Assembly: GCA_000697665.1 (NCBI GenBank)
Contig: KL197731.1
Span: 210,563 to 274,562 of the forward strand
DNA: 64,000 nucleotides
DNA from: Jaapia argillacea MUCL 33604
Taxonomy: Eukaryota > Basidiomycota > Agaricomycetes > Jaapiales > Jaapiaceae
Direction of reading: 5' to 3'
The notes below the pieces were generated by a model. The model was not told where the DNA came from. It saw only the letters and a program-made list of their open reading frames with translations, and did no database searches. This document shows positions 9,025 through 21,187 of this stretch, piece by piece (the first letter of the stretch is position 1; every line of letters begins with the position of its first letter). The position numbers were made by a program, and so were the translations under genes.

Positions 9025-11578
9025 ATGTCCTTGCGTAACGACGACACCCAGGGTAAGCGCTTATCCCATAGCTGATCACCTTGGTTGAGACGTATGTCGA
9101 TAGTCCTCGATTCCAGTATGTTCATTTGTTCGGAGCGTTGAGGCCGCCTCGTTGAAACTTTTTTGTTCCCTTTCCCGAGGTATCGACATGTAAAGAAATC
9201 TATGCTCCTCGACTTAGTGGTTGTGACTGATTGTCGCAGGTTGTGGGCTACATCACAGTTACTTGTGAAATCCCAAGAGGCTCTTAGCATTATTTCCACC
9301 ATACAGTCCACGACGGAGGCATTACGGAACATTCTGCTGCATCAATCGGAGCCTGAGGCTATCAATGCGTTGATTCCTGAATCCAAGGAGGGGCTTCAAG
9401 ACGTTCTTGACTTCTTAGTTCACGTACGTCCTGCATAGGTGTGGTTTAAGGTGGAGGTTCACGTCGTATCAGGTTCAGCGAGATTGGCTCTGGATCAACC
9501 TGCTGAGAAGCGAGGAGCGGACTCAGTGCCGTCGCCTGCTCGTCACTCTATCGAATAAGAGCGATCAGCTGCCGCATTCTCTTCTCGTTGAAGGAGTGGG
9601 ACCGAAAGGTGCCCACATTGGTGGAGGTGGCTACGGAGATGTCTGGGCAAGTTCATATCGAAACCAAAAGGTCGCTGTCAAGGTTTTGCGCTTTAATCTA
9701 GATGTAGGGAACATCAAGAAGGTTGATTTTGCAGCGCCATTTCCCTCTGATGTTTGTTCACCCATCTTCACAGTTATTTCGGCGTGAGGCCCTGATGTGG
9801 TTTGCGCTGAGCCACGAAAATGTCGTGCCTTTGATCGGTCTTGTGATGAACTTCGAGGGCCCACACCCAGCTTTGATATCCCCGTACTTGGAAAACGGTA
9901 ACTTGTTAGCCTATGTAAACAACAATCACCTCTCCGTGGATCGCGTCAATAGCCTGGTTCGCACATCACTTCACATCGGTCTTCACTTGATTAAGGTCCT
10001 ACTTTAGCTTCGTGATGTGGCTGCGGGATTAGAATATGTCCACGAGCGGCAAATCGTCCACGGTGATCTTCGAGCTGTAAGTCTATTCTTTGTACTCATC
10101 TCCAGGTATTGAACAATTACTTCACAAGGTCAATGTTCTCGTGGATGGTGAAGACCGAGCTCGCCTCTCCGACTTCGGATTGGCTTACATCGGGGATATG
10201 ACGCGAAGCTCAGCCGTTCGGGGGAATTGGCTTTGGATAGCTCCCGAACTTCATGATCCTTCTGCTACTATATATGAAAGGACTTCGGCTCAAGATGTTT
10301 ATTCCTTTGGCATGGTTTGTATCGAGGTGCGTCGCCGTAGTTAGTTCTCCCAATGAGGCGGCGGGCTGACGGTCTTATCATAGGTGTACACCGGCGAAGC
10401 TCCATACGCGGGCGTTCCGGAACCTGCTGCATTTTCGCGCATCCGACAGGGTGTCACACCCGACAGACCAACAAGCCACACTGGTGGCAGGGCGATGTCG
10501 AATGAACTCTGGAGGGTTGTCCAGTTGTGCTGGACCTTTCGTCCTAATGATCGACCGAGTATCTGCAGAGTTCTTGAAGAACTGCGAAAATGCCCGTCGG
10601 AGGAAGTTCAAGGTGATTCAACCATGTCCAGATCGGCCACCCTACGTCCTCTTACTCGAATCCAAAATACACCACTCGCTACGCAAGCCAATTCCTTGCC
10701 ATTTCGCCAAGGTTCCGCCGAGGTCCTGACAGAAAGTCCTACGTGGATAACGAGTACGAGAACGTTCCCTCCTTCCGCTCAAAGTGTAAGGTTAGATCAA
10801 CTATTCGGCACATCAGCACCCCAACCCGGCCCATCCTCGACGCCCAGTAACCAACCACGCCAGGTTCCTCGCCAGGTGTCACTACCTCCCCCCTACCAGA
10901 CTGTTATGACTCCTCCGGTTCATCAGTACAGAGTGCCATCTTCTCCGCCTTCCGGTGGCCCTTGTGCGGTTCCTCCTGTCTCCTCAACTACCAGCAGCAA
11001 TGCCCTATCGGAATTCAACCGACTTGCGGCTCAACATAAAGTCAAGGCAGTGTTCAAAGACAGTTCTACGGGTCCTGGCCATCAGCTACATTGGACAGTC
11101 AGATGTTTTGGTAGGTGACACTTCCATGAATCCGTTGGTGTTGCTGAACATGAATCAAACAGTGAACGGAGTTGAGCGAGGGAGCGGGAGTGCAGACAAC
11201 AAACGAGAAGCTAGCGAAACTGCGGCTGCAAAAGCCATGGTTAACCTGGGGTGGGGCGGAGGACAGAGTAGCTCCTCATCAACGTTGACGGCGATGAGTG
11301 GAAAGGCTGCCATTAAAATTTTTAACGAGAGGGTAGGACAACCGGGTGTATCTGGAGATTTCGCATTCGAGCAGTCAGGCCCCCCTCACCTTCCAGTCTG
11401 GCAAGCACGTTGTATAGGTATGTCGCCAAATCGTTGCTTGGATAGCTGTGAATCTGATGGACTGCGCGATTACTTAGTCAATGGCGTGACTAAAGGCCAC
11501 GGACGAGCGGTTTCAAAGCAGTTGGCGAAAGAGGAAGCTGCCAAAGAAGCTTGTCGTGCAATGGGTTGGGCGAATTGA
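9025..11578 (+). CDS. Copy C: intact protein kinase with two C-terminal dsRBMs (PKR-like parts in reversed order)
   Basis: Ten exons (9025-9052, 9117-9189, 9240-9423, 9473-9721, 9774-9956, 10008-10076, 10129-10326, 10384-11110, 11163-11417, 11478-11578) sum to 2067 nt, 688 aa, with no frame break. A helical N-terminus (about 1-135) of the basidiomycete TKL style precedes the kinase: GGGGYG 145-150, K165, HGDLRAVN 257-264, DFG 277-279, APE and SAQDVYSFG. A low-complexity Pro/Ser linker spans about 410-530. dsRBM1 (about 534-603) shows an ALSEFNRLAAQHK helix, TGPGH, WTVRC and VNGVERGSG. dsRBM2 (about 619-686) ends SKQLAKEEAAKEAC..MGW. All catalytic residues are present, with Arg for Lys in HGDLR. 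The family composition implies a dsRNA-regulated Ser/Thr or dual-specificity kinase; ligand and substrate are inference. Confidence 0.88.
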
Positions 11579-12704
11579 AAGTCTACCCAAGCCCTTCCCC
11601 AATCTCGTTCTTGATTCAGAGCCCTCCAGAGGTCCAGGAAGTGGGACGAGAAAGCAGACTACAGAGGAGTTCCATGATCGCATTTTCTGCACTTCATTAG
11701 TTTCCATCACCAAGGACATTTCAAGTTGTATCAATAGTTCGTGGATGTGGATCATAACCAACAATCACAACGTTTTTGGCGACAAAGGGTGAGGCAACGG
11801 CCGTCACATCAAAGGAGGCGCGAAGTTGGCGAAGGCTGCCGTAGTCATTCGATCCATAAAAGAGGTAGTTGGGGGGGGCGAGTTTCTCCAGCTCTTGGCT
11901 CTGTATTAACGAAATGAGGGTATGTGCGAGTGCGCTGCGCCGAGCGTAGTTTTGATACAACGCGAGTGAAAGTAAGTAAACATAGTCCTCCTCCAATAAC
12001 ATACCCCTACAAAAGCGAGTCCAGCCCAAGATACGGCGCCAGCACACTATTTCGTAAAGGCACGGATAATCTTGGCTGAAATATGGAGGAAGAAGATGGA
12101 TGCAATGAAGGACAGCGACAGGATGAGGACGACAAAGGGGTCTCTGGAAGGTCAACGCGTCAGGGTGAATTGTCGCCCAAAACAGATGGGAAAGTGGCAC
12201 TCACACTCTCAGCCCTGGTGAATCGTCCGTGTAAAGCTTCAACATCGTATTCGATGATCCGCCAGCACCTGCTGCGCGCGAGGAGTTCGGCTTGCTGACC
12301 TGCTGTCCAGTCGCTCGTCGACTACCGGGAGTGGTTGAAGCTTCAGTCATGGAATGATCCAAAACAAAATACACGACTCACCGAATGGCACCTGGAGGTT
12401 TACCTGCAGCGGCAGGTCGACCGACGGTATTGGGAGAGGAGGCTACGTCGGAGTCGGACTACAGTAGCAAAGAATTTCAGCATTCAAAAAGTCTGGCATC
12501 ATCAAGGGAGGGGATCTTCAGCTCACCATGGTTTAGAGGTCGTGGTGGAAGGAGTTTGAGTTGCAGCCACGACAGCAGACACGAAATGAGCTGGCACGAG
12601 GATGTGAGAATAAAGTACCAAATTTGGACAGCCGTTACATCACTGGCTTGGTGTTCCCCTCAACGACGCGCAGCTCCTAGTCCTCAATTATTCTCTAATC
12701 TATC
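11579..12704. other. Region without a convincing gene
   Basis: A 159-codon open frame on the minus strand (11721-12200) has a protein-like stretch (QNYARRSALAHTLISLIQ, then PNYLFYGSNDYGSLRQLRA). I cannot place it in a family or build a multi-exon model around it, so it is at best a hypothetical exon or a decayed gene. Nothing else is supported. Confidence 0.3.
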
Positions 12705-13668
12705 ATGTCCCTGGTATGTCTCCTTGATCTTGCGGAAATGGTTACTCTCTTGACGCCAGAAATGTAGATTCACGCTCTCGTGGCTCGAGGATCTACTATT
12801 CTCGCCGAACACCAGGCCGGAAAACGAGATTTTTCACAAGGTAGCCATTTTGTCTTCATGGTGATAGAACACTGAGATGAAGATATCCGTTCGTAGCCAC
12901 TCAGACGATATTGTCGAAGATTCCCCCGAACAACAGCAAGTTGACATATGTCTGGGAGCAATACCTCTTTCATTACATTTCGGAGAATGGCTTCACCTAT
13001 CTAGTGATGGCTGATGATGCGGCGGGGAGGTATGTCGTTGCCTTGCGTCAGTTGTAGATTGGTTGATCCAACGAATGGTACTTTTGGGTAGGAGGATGCC
13101 CTTTGCGTTCTTGTCCGATCTTCAACGAAAGGTGCAGTGGCAACGATATGGATACCACAGTCGAACACTAATCCGTCTTCGTTCAGTTTACCTCCTTACC
13201 CTCGTCATCTACGTCCACGGAGACACCTGCGTATGGCCTTCAAGGCTCCTTCTCACCCGTTATCGCACAACTCGTGGAGCAATACAACACATCCCCACCA
13301 ACCGACGAACTAACTCGCGCTCAGAACGAACTCAACCAAGTGAAAGATATCATGGTCCAAAACGTCGAGCAAATCCTAAGCAGAGGCGAAAGGATCGAAT
13401 TGCTAGTGGATAAAACAGATAATATGGCTCAGCAGGCAACGGCGTTCAGGAGAGGTGCTAGAGCTGTAAGGAGACAGATGTGGTGGAAGAATGGAAAGAT
13501 TCTGATGCTCAGCGGTTTGGTGGCATTGGTGAAGTGTTTAGGGTTTAATTCTTTCGGATAATCACTGACGGAGATTGTACAAAAACACTCACACAGATTC
13601 TTCTTTGGATCATCGTGGCCCAATGTTGCGGTGCAGGTCTTAACCAATGCGGGACCGCCCAGTCATGA
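12705..13668 (+). CDS. VAMP7-type longin R-SNARE (vacuolar/endosomal v-SNARE)
   Basis: Six exons (12705-12713, 12768-12840, 12897-13029, 13092-13131, 13187-13528, 13597-13668) sum to 669 nt, 222 aa, the usual VAMP7 length. The first exon is only MSL. A longin domain fills residues 1-115 (IHALVARGSTILAEH, KLTYVWEQYLFHYISENG, RRMPFAFLSDLQRK). The SNARE motif starts near residue 127 (LTRAQNELNQVKDIMVQN) and carries the zero-layer arginine at residue 151 in ILSRGERIELL. A tail anchor (LVALILLWIIVAQCC) follows, with a short cysteine-containing tail. The protein should sit on vacuole/endosome membranes and pair with Q-SNAREs in fusion, as Nyv1 does in yeast. The exon 5/6 junction lies inside the anchor; reading through it would replace the hydrophobic segment, which supports the splice. 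Confidence 0.92.
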
Positions 13669-14408
13669 TCGTACCTACTATATTCTCCGCCGTCCATTGT
13701 CGATTGTCGAACCCTCTCGACACTTTCATTTCCACCCACATGTATCTCACCCCGCATCTTACTTCCCCCATGAATCTTTACGTTGTGTATTGTTAGCATC
13801 TTGGACGCTAATTGACTATTTTGACCAAGCCGCGTTCAACCTGACCGATGAACCGCAACATTCTTCGCCTCAATGATGGGCCTCTCGGTCCAAAAACCGT
13901 TAAGTTACACAACTCAACGGAAACTCAGCGGAAGGGTTAAGCTTTGATTCGTATATCAACCAACGGTCCATCGATAACCCTACATACAGCCCCTTCAACT
14001 CGCGATAACCACGCCTCCACCCTCGGCCTCGGAAAGATCGCGTGGTCTTGTGACTATACACGATGAACGATTCATTCCATCCAATAGCAACAGTGGATCA
14101 CCGGTGCAAGGGCAACTCTCGTTCTCGGAGGGGTGATACAGTGCTATTAACACAGGTGAAAATACAGTTTGAAAAGGCTCGACAGCAGGAGTATGATAGC
14201 ACATGGAATGACAGGGAAGGGACAAACAAAAAGACAGACGACATAGCATGCCACGACAGGCATTCGATCATCAAGAACAAAACCGAATGACGTGAGCTAC
14301 CCCCGATAATAATCAAACACACACAAGACCGGCTTCGTTACATTCGCTCTAGAGAGTGTCGTGCATCATAATACATGAAAAAAATCCAACAAATACTTAG
14401 TCCATAGC
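13669..14408. other. Intergenic, convergent 3' ends
   Basis: Lies between the 3' ends of the SNARE gene and the first RING gene. I see no coding signal beyond short open frames. Confidence 0.5.
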
Positions 14409-16850
14409 TCATACCGCGATCAAGGGGGTTCCTCGAGACTTGCTACCTCCGCTGATGGAACCCTGACGAGAGACGGTCGTGTTATAAGAACCACCCGAAC
14501 TTGAGTTCGAGTAGTTACGGCCCTGACTGGAGGGTTGATCATAGTTCGAAGGAGCTTGCGTAAATTGTGGCGGGAGATCACTTCGTCGAAGAGAGTTGTA
14601 GCGTGACGGTGAGTCCGTGTAGGAACGTCCTTGGCTCGAGTCGAGCGACAAGGTGCCCTGTTGGGGCTGTGGCGGAAGATCATTTCTTCGTAGGGAGTTG
14701 TGCCGACTGGGAGAATCAGTGTAGGTACGCCCTTGGCTCTGGTCGAACGACATGGCCTGGGATGGAGCATCTCCCGACCGAACGCGTTCGCGGAGACTAG
14801 GATTCGATAGAGGTGGCCCAGAGGAAGAAGAACCAGCTTCTTTACGAAGACGTTCAGTAGCGGCTGCTCGTTGCTTCTCCGCTTCTCTCGCAGCGCTGCT
14901 TGCACGAGAGATACCTCGAGGAGGAGGGGGGAAGGGAGGAGCCAAGCTGCTGCCATATGGGGCAAGACCGGAAAGCTGCTGCTGGCGAGATTGTGCAGTC
15001 GATGGGGATGGTGAACGAGGAGGGCTGACAGAGAGCTGGAAGGGCGGAACGGTGGTGGTATAGTTATCACTATAAGAGCGATCAGTCTCGGGACGTGTGA
15101 TGGTCGGACGGGTATCTGTAGGCTCGGTATTCCGGCGGACTGGAACTGGTATATTGCTCTGACGAGTTTGGCTTCCACTACTCGTCGGCGAGGCGGAACG
15201 TGACCTTGAGCCCGACTCGCGACTCCCGGAAGCATGGCGAGTGCTGGCGCTATCCAGAGTAATCAGATCAGTCGATGAGGACGAGGGAACTGGGTTATCG
15301 AGGAGCTCCCAGAGCTGATTTCGCCACTGCTGACGCTGCTCGTCGGGATCACGTGAGTCTCTGGGGGCGGGGGCGGGCGGTGGCATCGGCCGCTGCTCGT
15401 TGAGAAGCGACTGACGCGGAGCCGAAGAAGAGAGCATGACGACGTCACCCTCCAGATCCCGATTCGCTTGTCTGATCCTGTTGACCGTCGTCGCGGGTCT
15501 CGGAGGTGAAGGACCCCGACTGGACATAAGCGCATGAATGCCGCCTTCATTGCTGGGTAAAGATCGCGATATCTCCATGTCGGTGGCAGAGTCCTGCAAC
15601 TGACGGGTCAGCATGCTCGAGAACCGAGGTTCTGGCGCCTTGATGGAGATTGGCTGGATGCTCCGCAAGAGATACGGACTCTCCCTCTCCGTCCGTGCCG
15701 GCTCCTTGTCAACCGAATCGGGAAGTTCAATAGGAGTCGCGATGGTGGACGGAAGAGGGGATAACTTGAACATCGGTTCTTGATATAATTCTTGGGCCGG
15801 CTCTTCGTCGATAGCGATAAGCGGATCGGCGGAGGTGATGAAGTTGCCATCTGGGAGCTGGAAGTAATGATCCAAAGCACGGGGTGGTTGAGGAGCCTGG
15901 GGAACGTACTCGCCGAGGCTACGACGAAGGCGCTTGACCTCTTCGTGTAGACGACGGCATTCTGCCAAAGCCACTTCATACTACAATCACCGTTAGCATC
16001 CCAAACAGAATTCTCATTTGCGAACTATTACTTACTTTCCTGGTAGATGTTCTCCGTGATCAATATAGTCCTCAGCACAGATAGAGAACTGTGGTACTCA
16101 CCCGCTCCACTCCGTATTCATACGAGAGTAATGTTCTCTCAGACTCCTCTCAACAGCTAAAGCGGTCTCCTTCTCGTCCTTCCACTTCTGAATCTGATCC
16201 TGAAACTTCAACTCCGCCTCGACCAACTCCTTCTTTGACGCCTCGGTCTCCTTCTTCAAACTTTCAATCTCCTGAGTTTGCGCGGCAACTTGTCGTTTAT
16301 CTTGAAGTGAAGTGCGTTGCATTTCCGTAACACGATACAATAGCAAGAAACTGGCACGAAGGTCGACCCACTGGGCAAGCACCAGTATATCAGTTACATC
16401 GCGTGGCGTACATCATCGAGAACGTACCTGATCTTGAGGCTGGCCTTTGAGCCAAAGATGAATATCGTCAATAGTAGTCTTGACGTCACTAAGGGATGCC
16501 CCTTCACGGACGATCCGTGTGATGGCATCCTGCATTCGTCGTACTTCGGGAGACGCCTTCGCGAGATCAGCAACTGCAGTTCGGGGAGACAAAGGTATCG
16601 CAGGATCGAGATGAAGGCGTCGGACCTCTGGGATCTCGAACTTGACACGACAGAGTGGGCACGACAGCTTCGTTAGCGACTGAAGACATCTGCATCACGA
16701 CGTCAGCGACGACAAAGCAAGGTGGAGGATTCGCTGTACATACCTCAGACAGAAGATGTGCCCACACGCCACAGCATGGGGAACACAGTTAACACTGTTG
16801 TACCCCTCGAGACAGACATCGCAGGTAGAGCTTGGGTGGATGATGAGCAT
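14409..16850 (-). CDS. RING-HC finger protein 1 with coiled coil and long disordered tail
   Basis: Five exons on the minus strand (16744-16850, 16428-16689, 16102-16370, 16036-16039, 14409-15980) sum to 2214 nt, 737 aa. The start MLIIHPSST is chosen because paralogue 2 begins MLVIHPLSR. A C3HC4 RING follows at residues 10-48 (CDVC, CGHIFC, CLQSL, CPLC). Next come a helical region and a charged coiled coil (RQVAAQTQEIESLKKETEAS, then CRRLHEEVKRLRRSLGEY). The last 500 residues are Ser/Pro/Gln/Arg-rich and repetitive. The domain layout suggests an E3 ubiquitin ligase. Substrate and location are unknown. The fourth exon is only 4 nt, and without it the frame does not connect. Confidence 0.85.
14490..14755 (-). 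repeat. Degenerate tandem repeat in the RING protein 1 tail
   Basis: About 33-codon units of the form S-(F/L)-D-x-SQGR-x-YTDSPSR-x-NSLRR-x-DLPPQ occur twice in full, followed by a degenerate SQGRNYSNSSS unit. DNA similarity between units (for example the CTTCGTAGGGAGTTG and CTTCGTCGAAGAGAGTTG blocks) shows recent tandem duplication. Confidence 0.75.
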
Positions 16851-19800
16851 TGGTCCACACGGGACAAGGACGAACCCGAGCCTCCGAGACAGTAGAAACT
16901 TGTTATAAGCCGGAAAGGGCCAGAGCACCTGGCCAAACACGCATGCCCCTTGGCGCAGTGATCGAGAGCATTTGCTCCCAACCTTCCTGTAAAGCGCTTG
17001 CCCGGCCACGAGGCTGCCAGTCTCTCACCCATCTGTCGGAATTCTCGGTTTGGAGGTTTCGTGATCACAGTGGGCTTCACTTTCGGCATCGCTACCAAGC
17101 CTTTGGAATGCTGATGAGTTCTAGTAACCAGGTAAATCCCGAGCTCTTGTGAGATTAAGATAAGCCTCGGGTATCATTTTAAATGAGGTCACATTGTGGG
17201 GATATCTGTCTTCTCTTGTGACCTTCTTTCATGGTCCGCCGCTCAAATGGACCGGAAATCGGATCGGCCAAACATCCTCAACAAGATATCATCTCATCCT
17301 GCCTCATGTTGCCAGCGTGTCGGAGATCCTTCATTCAGCCACAGAACCTAATTATATACCAACCAACCTCAGACACCAAGTGACCTCTAGTCTCGAATTC
17401 AAAAGCTCAGAATAAGCAGTGCAGGATGCTCAAAGTTTGTGGGGTGGAGCCTCTCATCAGACTATGTGCACATCCATGACCATAGTTTGAGCGCAAGTCA
17501 TGAGCGACGTGAACTTTGATAGTGAGAACCACTTGACCCTGAACGTTGTCTCAGATCGGTCAATCTGACGAAGGAGATGAGCGATACCCCAGGCAGACGG
17601 CGAATGCATGCGCGGGCTTCACTTGATGTGAGGTTATTTCCTTGCTTCAGAGCCCTAGCAGAACCAACGGTGATTGAGAGGATGCCGCTCGACTTGTCAA
17701 GTTCAGCATAGCAACTTCAGGCAACTCCCTTGCGCCACGAGGATAACGTTCTTCTGGAAGGAAGTCTGACGGTTTGCCCGCTCTTCAAATGGAACTTTGA
17801 CCGTGGATCACACGTAAATACGCACCTGAGATCTCGACGACAAGGTTAACACCATCATTGGTTATTTCTCGCTGAAGCGGTCTGCCAGATGTGTGAGTCG
17901 AGGATCGGTTCAGAACGGTTCAGATGAAAGAAGCATATTAGGATTACGTGCCCAGATCTCGTCGAGAACGGGAACTTGTTTTACGTCTTGAGGTCGACGT
18001 GCTAGTGCCTGGCGGTATGGGATGAAGGGGCTGGCGAAGGTATGTGTATGGGTTCAGGGTTGATTTGCTAGCCAACGTGGAAAGTGGACCCACACGCAAA
18101 GTTAAAACGACACTCCGAAGCTCTGATGCAGAATCACTTTGTGTCGTTCAGTCTATGGAAAACATACGTTCGATGTTTTGACTAGAAACTTAGAAATAGG
18201 TCAGAAAATGAATGTGAACATTAGCCTATGATGACGCACAGAAACCTCCACAATACATCGCTATGACCTTACACAGGAAATTTGTTCGTCAATCTCCTCA
18301 CCGACAACGCCTGGTGTCGATACCCACCACTACTCACCGTCTTCACAGGATCCCGGATCAAGTGGGAGAACGGCGTAGTGGTAGCAGCAGGTATCTGGCA
18401 GGCCACGAGAGAAGATCTGTCTCGTTAGACGTAAGTCAGCCGATCAGCACACAGGTCACCAGAGCAAAGAACTCACATGCCGCTGGGTTTTGCACGAGAT
18501 TCCCTACTTCACTGGGAAAACGGTTGACTAAAGAGAGTCAATAGGTCTTCGCAAAGCTGTGCAGAGTGAAACCCAGTTCTTTTCTTCCGGAAGCTAGAGG
18601 ACGGAGGTGGTAGATCACAGATTTACTTGGGCATAGGGATTTCTTGATCGCTGAACCGAAGCTAGAGCAGGGCCAATGACGATACTGGGACAGTGGGCAT
18701 AGACCAAGGGCTCCAGGAACTTGAAATCCTGTTGGGAACGAGGAGCGCACGACTGCTCATAGTCCTCGTGAGCTCCATCAGTACAAGGCGTGGGGTTGGT
18801 TTATGACCGAGAAATTGACCACATCACGACGCGCTTTGGAGGTGATCGAGGTGTTCCGGAGAAGTTTTCAAGAGAGAGAATTGAGTCTGGAAAACACGAC
18901 GTGAAAAATAGGCGATTGCTCGTCCATCTCCCCTGGGTGCGCAGTTGTGAGAGTTTCAAAACGGTGGGTATGTGGATGAGACGAACACGGTCCGACTTTG
19001 GTGACCGTTGTCACGCCGTCACGGTCCTCCTCGGGTCGGAGTCGACTTTGTTCCGACGGTGCTACAGCAGTCTGGCAGACCTCCCTTTTTCTGGCCTTAA
19101 TGCATCCTTTCTCCACCCAACCAAGGTGATTGGAGTGTCGCAGGACCAAGGAAATGGTATTTTTTCTTTCAAATTCGACATCAAGTTTCGACTTTTGATG
19201 ACGCACATTTTGTAGCGCAAGAAATCGATGGCGTCAAATTCCAACACAATTTCATCGAATTGTCCACATGTTACAGAGGGAGACGATACGATGCTTGCGG
19301 GTGAGGTCTCCCTATGTCATTTGGCCGTAACTTAGTTGAGGGCGACGTTGCATTTCGTCCATTAGAATCTCAGACTGGCATATTCCGACATGTTATACTT
19401 TGTCCTACGCCTTCGCAAACCATCTTGTCCCAGGAACTACGGGGCCATTAGGATCCTTTCGATAAGCACCTACATGGCCCTCTCCGTTGATTGCAGATTC
19501 TAACCGCCGTCTGACATTCATTCGTCTTCGTCCCTACAAGCTCAGAAAGCTGCAGTAGGATGCAGTCACGAGAATCAATTGCTCTGCGAGCTTTCGGCCT
19601 GCCCCCTCCTCGTGTGTTTTAACTTTAGAGCGGTCCTTTCCGATTTCTGACATCTCATCCACTCGATTCTGCGGAACGTCTGCGCTTTCTCTATCGAGAT
19701 CAGATGGGCTGGCTTCCTGATGAACGTCAGATTGTCTCTTCGACTCGTGTATGTTGCCTCTGGTATGAGCTCAGAGCTGAGTGTCGCTGCAATCTGCTCG

Positions 19801-21187
19801 TGTGCTTGTGATCATCTCATGGCCAACCTTTATCCGGCCTCGGACTTCTTCGATGCTTTGCTCCGTTAACCTTATTCATCGACAGAGATAGGGCCCTTTA
19901 TTTGACCAGCAGGTCTGCGGCTTTCTATGCTCCGAATGACTTTCCCCAACCTTCATCGCATGCGTTGCTCCACTGATAACTTCTGCTCTTCAGTCCCCTT
20001 CCGTCACATAAGCGGCGAAGTCTCTCTTTCCATTCATGAAGGTTCGAGCTAGGATCAGCGTTGTGCTCTTTTCGCTCCAAGTGGCTCGTTCCGAGCTCTC
20101 AGCCAACGTGTTGGTACCCCTTACCCCTGCTCATGTTACCGGACTGCGCCTGCTATTCCTATCAATACTACCGTCCTGCAACACAGTTCACAGCTTTTAC
20201 GATCAATGCTGCTGGCGCTCCTGATTTCCGACCAGCAAGGAAGCGCAGACGGCAGGCCAGGATCTCTTCCTCGGCCACGAAACAACGTGCTTGTTTATCT
20301 TCTTTCTTGGTCCGGCTAATCACTTGTCCGACCTCCTCTGGCGGCGACGTTGAGTGCGGAACTTTCACCGTGTCTCAAATTCGCGACATCGCGCTCTCAC
20401 TGGTCTATCTTGGCTCCTTATCTCCCGTCGGCCCGCGCCAAGATAAGGGCATTCTCTCCCTCGCTCCGCCAATCTATCCAGCTATTCATCGATAAATTAG
20501 CATTGTCAGTCCCTATCCATCCATCTCCGTGGAAAACACGACTGTCTCTCGGCGTCTCATCGTCAAGGTCCTACACCCAAACACGTTTGACCCTCTCATT
20601 CCTTCTAACACGCGAAAGACCTGCGCCCTTTGTGCTGTTGAGTTTCCTTCCGTCTCCTCGTTACCCCTTTTGTTTCCGTTCGTGATTGTTTGCCTTTGGT
20701 TTGCCTCACGGATCGCCGACCTTCCATCAGACAACCATCACAGTCACACCCTTCCAATTGGTATTTATTGTCAATCAAGTTGTCCCCCCTGGATACTTCT
20801 TGCCATTCTGTTCTTGTCTGGTCGACATCTGCCAGCGGCTTGCCCCAAAATTGGCAGCACGAAGGAGGTTGGAATGGGAACCTCGACGTATCGATCGCGA
20901 TCCATTTTGATCCACCCTTCACTCGCCTACCAGAGCTGAGAACTCCAAGCTGAGTTGAAAAGTCTCCTGCGTGTCTCCGACATTCATTCTCCCCTTCATC
21001 CTCGCCCTCTGCCGACTAAGGCGTCATACAAACATGCCAGTTCGTTGGGTTATATAAATACACACATCTAAATACAAACGCGATAGCGATGAATCCTGCA
21101 ACAAAACATTATGCAAAACTATAACAAAGATACACTGTCAGCAATGGTGGGGGTAACCGTCTATGTTTGAATACACCGAACTCCTCA
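16851..21187. other. Long gene-poor interval between the two RING genes
   Basis: About 4.3 kb with only short overlapping open frames on both strands. The part next to 16850 must hold the RING 1 promoter and leader, and the part below 21187 the RING 2 terminator. Pyrimidine-rich sequence dominates 19600-20950. I find no motif, RNA gene or repeat family here. Confidence 0.5.

Noticed and set aside
9025-11578. Classifying the kinase-dsRBM protein as an orthologue of PKR or an eIF2alpha kinase
   Set aside because: The domain order is reversed, and the kinase has HGDLRAVN and the basidiomycete TKL style without the eIF2alpha-kinase insert. Only analogy is defensible.
14420-15235. 271-codon minus-strand frame overlapping RING protein 1
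   Set aside because: It is the alternative frame of a low-complexity Ser/Pro/Arg-rich tail. It lacks connection to the RING exons, and the longer frame fits splicing and paralogue comparison.
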